Position numbers and translations under genes: made by a program
Assembly: GCF_024713975.1 (NCBI RefSeq)
Contig: NC_091113.1
Coordinates: 8,940,501 to 9,004,500, forward strand
Length of the DNA stretch: 64,000 nucleotides
DNA from: Paralichthys olivaceus
Lineage: Eukaryota > Chordata > Actinopteri > Pleuronectiformes > Paralichthyidae
Reading direction: 5' to 3'
In this document: positions 42,613 to 64,000 of the stretch, in pieces
Layout: each line of letters begins with the position of its first letter
How positions within the stretch are numbered: position 1 is the first letter of the stretch
Notes under the pieces: generated by a model
Told to the model about the DNA's origin: nothing
The model's database searches: none
Seen by the model: the letters and a program-made list of their open reading frames with translations, nothing else

Positions 42613-42725
42613 GGTGTGTGTGTGTGTATGTGTGAGTGTGTGTGTGTGTGTGTGAGTGTGTGTGTGTGTGAGTGTGTGTGTGAGTGTGTGTGTGTGTGAG
42701 TGTGAGTGTGTGTATGTGTGATTGT

Positions 42726-42778
<53 letters not shown>

Positions 42779-42782
42779 TGTG
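42613..42782. repeat. Interrupted (TG)n microsatellite
   Basis: 170 bases of TG with periodic GAGTG interruptions and a 3' perfect stretch. It lies just upstream of the prkce CpG region. Confidence 0.95.
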
Positions 42783-42949
42783 ACCATGCATAAGGACTGA
42801 ATGATTGACTGGCATTATTGGTTGTCTGGGCCATGACAAACACGCACACGCACGCTCCATGCCTGCGGGTGAATTCCACCCCCACCCCCCCACCCCTCAG
42901 AAAACACCTCTTCCATCTGCACACACGCACACACACACACACGCACCCA

Positions 42950-43330
42950 CACACACACTCTCTCTCTGTTTTCGCTCATCCGGCGCGAGAGCTCGGCAGC
43001 GCGTGTGACGCGTTTTGCGCATTTCCTGCAGCTCGCGCTCACTCGCGGATTCAGGAGCGAGGGGACGGGAAGCGGGGGGCGCGCGCAAGGAACGAAAGCA
43101 GAAAAAAAAGCGGAGCGGAGCTGGGGAGCGGAGCCCCGCCGTGATGTCCTCGGGGTGGTCGTGAAGACAAAAGCACCGCAGCGGGGTTGACGAGCAGAAA
43201 AAGGGGGCTGCTTTCGCGAGAGGACGCGCGGAAACACCGCGGCACCGTGAGGTCGAGGAGCTTATCCCGGCGGAGAGCGAGCCTGCGACGTGCTGGACAC
43301 CGAGCACCAATCCCGGATGGCTAGGCGCGG
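42950..43330 (+). promoter_or_regulatory. prkce: Putative CpG-island promoter / first exon of prkce
   Basis: CpG density rises sharply here (for example GGCGCGAGAGCTCGGCAGCG, then GACGCGTTTTGCGC, then GGGGGGCGCGCGCAAGG) compared with the flanks. No TATA box is evident. By position it serves prkce, whose first coding exon begins 43809. The transcription start cannot be fixed. Confidence 0.6.
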
Positions 43331-43683
43331 CTGCTCCCGCTCTCTCCCACCCTGACCCGGGACAGACACACGCACGGACCCGCGGAGGGGAGGCTCAGGG
43401 GCTTCGAGAGAACCCAACCGGAGCCCGTTAACCTGCACACCCCGCCCAGGCGTCCCCTATCCCGGCCTGTTTCCGCAGATATTCTGGAATCTCGTCTGGA
43501 GCATAAACAAACAAGAGAGCGACCTCTGAAGGGTGTGAGTCTGCGTGAGTGCTGCGTGTTACTGCACATCAGTGTGTGTCTCTGTGAGTGTGTGAGGATA
43601 ACACAGTGTTCTGATATGGCTGTACTAGACTGAGAGTCTAAGGAGCCAGCGGCATTATGGGATGTAGCAGGACTGTGCAGTGA
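43144..43683 (+). promoter_or_regulatory. Upstream ORFs in the presumed prkce leader
   Basis: If the leader is unspliced, four short uORFs precede the main start: 43144-43164 (6 codons), 43317-43355 (12 codons, MARRGCSRSLPP), 43616-43633 (5 codons) and 43657-43683 (8 codons), all terminated before 43809. uORFs reduce translation of the main frame in many kinase genes. It is unproven that these positions are in the mature mRNA. Confidence 0.4.
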
Positions 43684-43744
43684 CCCCCTCTCATTGGAAG
43701 GAAACACTGTGTGTACAGGAGCAGGAACAGGCTGACTAGTCCCA

Positions 43745-43777
<33 letters not shown>

Positions 43778-43798
43778 ACACACACAACACACACACAT
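43745..43798. repeat. (CA)n microsatellite immediately before the prkce start codon
   Basis: A CA array with a few TACAA interruptions ends about 11 bases before ATG 43809. It lies either in the 5' UTR or, if the tag before 43807 (cctatag) is an acceptor, in the end of a 5' UTR intron. Confidence 0.9.
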
Positions 43799-43808
43799 CC
43801 CTATAGCC

Positions 43809-64000
<20,192 letters not shown>

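Larger units (their letters stand above)
40056..42950. other. Intergenic region between six3 and prkce
   Basis: The region is only about 3 kb and consists largely of repeats: a CAGTGGTGG-type element (40418-40920), a GATA/GACA tract (41063-41648), an AACTAGAAAACAGATT minisatellite (42310-42560) and a TG array (42613-42782). No gene is seen; the 200-300-codon minus-strand frames across the GATA tract (repeats of SIYL) are artefacts. SIX2, which neighbours SIX3 in tetrapods, is not present here. Confidence 0.75.

Noticed and set aside
42610-43310. Several minus- and plus-strand frames of 60-140 codons around the prkce CpG region
   Set aside because: CpG-rich DNA has few stops. The frames overlap on both strands and contain translated CA/TG repeats. 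None matches a known protein.

Overview
The window is nuclear DNA from a ray-finned fish, probably a percomorph-type teleost. The evidence is spliced vertebrate genes with GT-AG introns, very abundant (CA)n/(TG)n microsatellites, a long GATA/GACA tract, and interspersed repeats of the type common in teleosts. I see no bacterial, viral or plasmid architecture. The species cannot be determined from the sequence alone.

The layout is four protein-coding loci, all on the + strand, plus one tRNA gene. (1) 2693-2864 is the last coding exon of an MTA-family gene, most likely mta3; the rest of that gene lies upstream of the window. (2) 5744-5837 is an intron-containing tRNA-Ile(UAU). (3) A CpG/CCAAT promoter and a non-coding first exon lie near 10140-10668, followed by a complete ppm1b gene (PP2C-type phosphatase), coding 18446-23703 in five coding exons. 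(4) 37839-39435 is a two-exon SIX3-class homeobox gene encoding 276 residues. (5) From 43809 to the end of the window is the 5' part of prkce (novel protein kinase C epsilon): C2, pseudosubstrate, C1A, C1B and part of the hinge in nine exons. The kinase domain lies beyond the right edge.

From memory, the order mta3 - ppm1b - six3 - prkce is that of human 2p21. Here it is strongly compacted, and genes that separate them in mammals (SLC3A1, PREPL, CAMKMT, SIX2, SRBD1) are not seen. This fits one of the two copies left after the teleost whole-genome duplication. The SIX3 protein is unusually diverged in its SIX domain while its homeodomain is nearly unchanged.

The genes do not form a pathway. 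Their linkage is ancestral synteny. The non-coding space holds microsatellites, a MITE with visible target-site duplications, two copies of a CAGTGGTGG-ended element, three copies of another interspersed repeat, LINE 3' fragments, a minisatellite and candidate regulatory stretches around six3. I found no convincing new molecular system. The most useful items for a second look are the hidden mta3 exon, the diverged six3 paralog in a compact locus, the alternative in-frame acceptor in ppm1b, the uORF-rich prkce leader and the repeat families.
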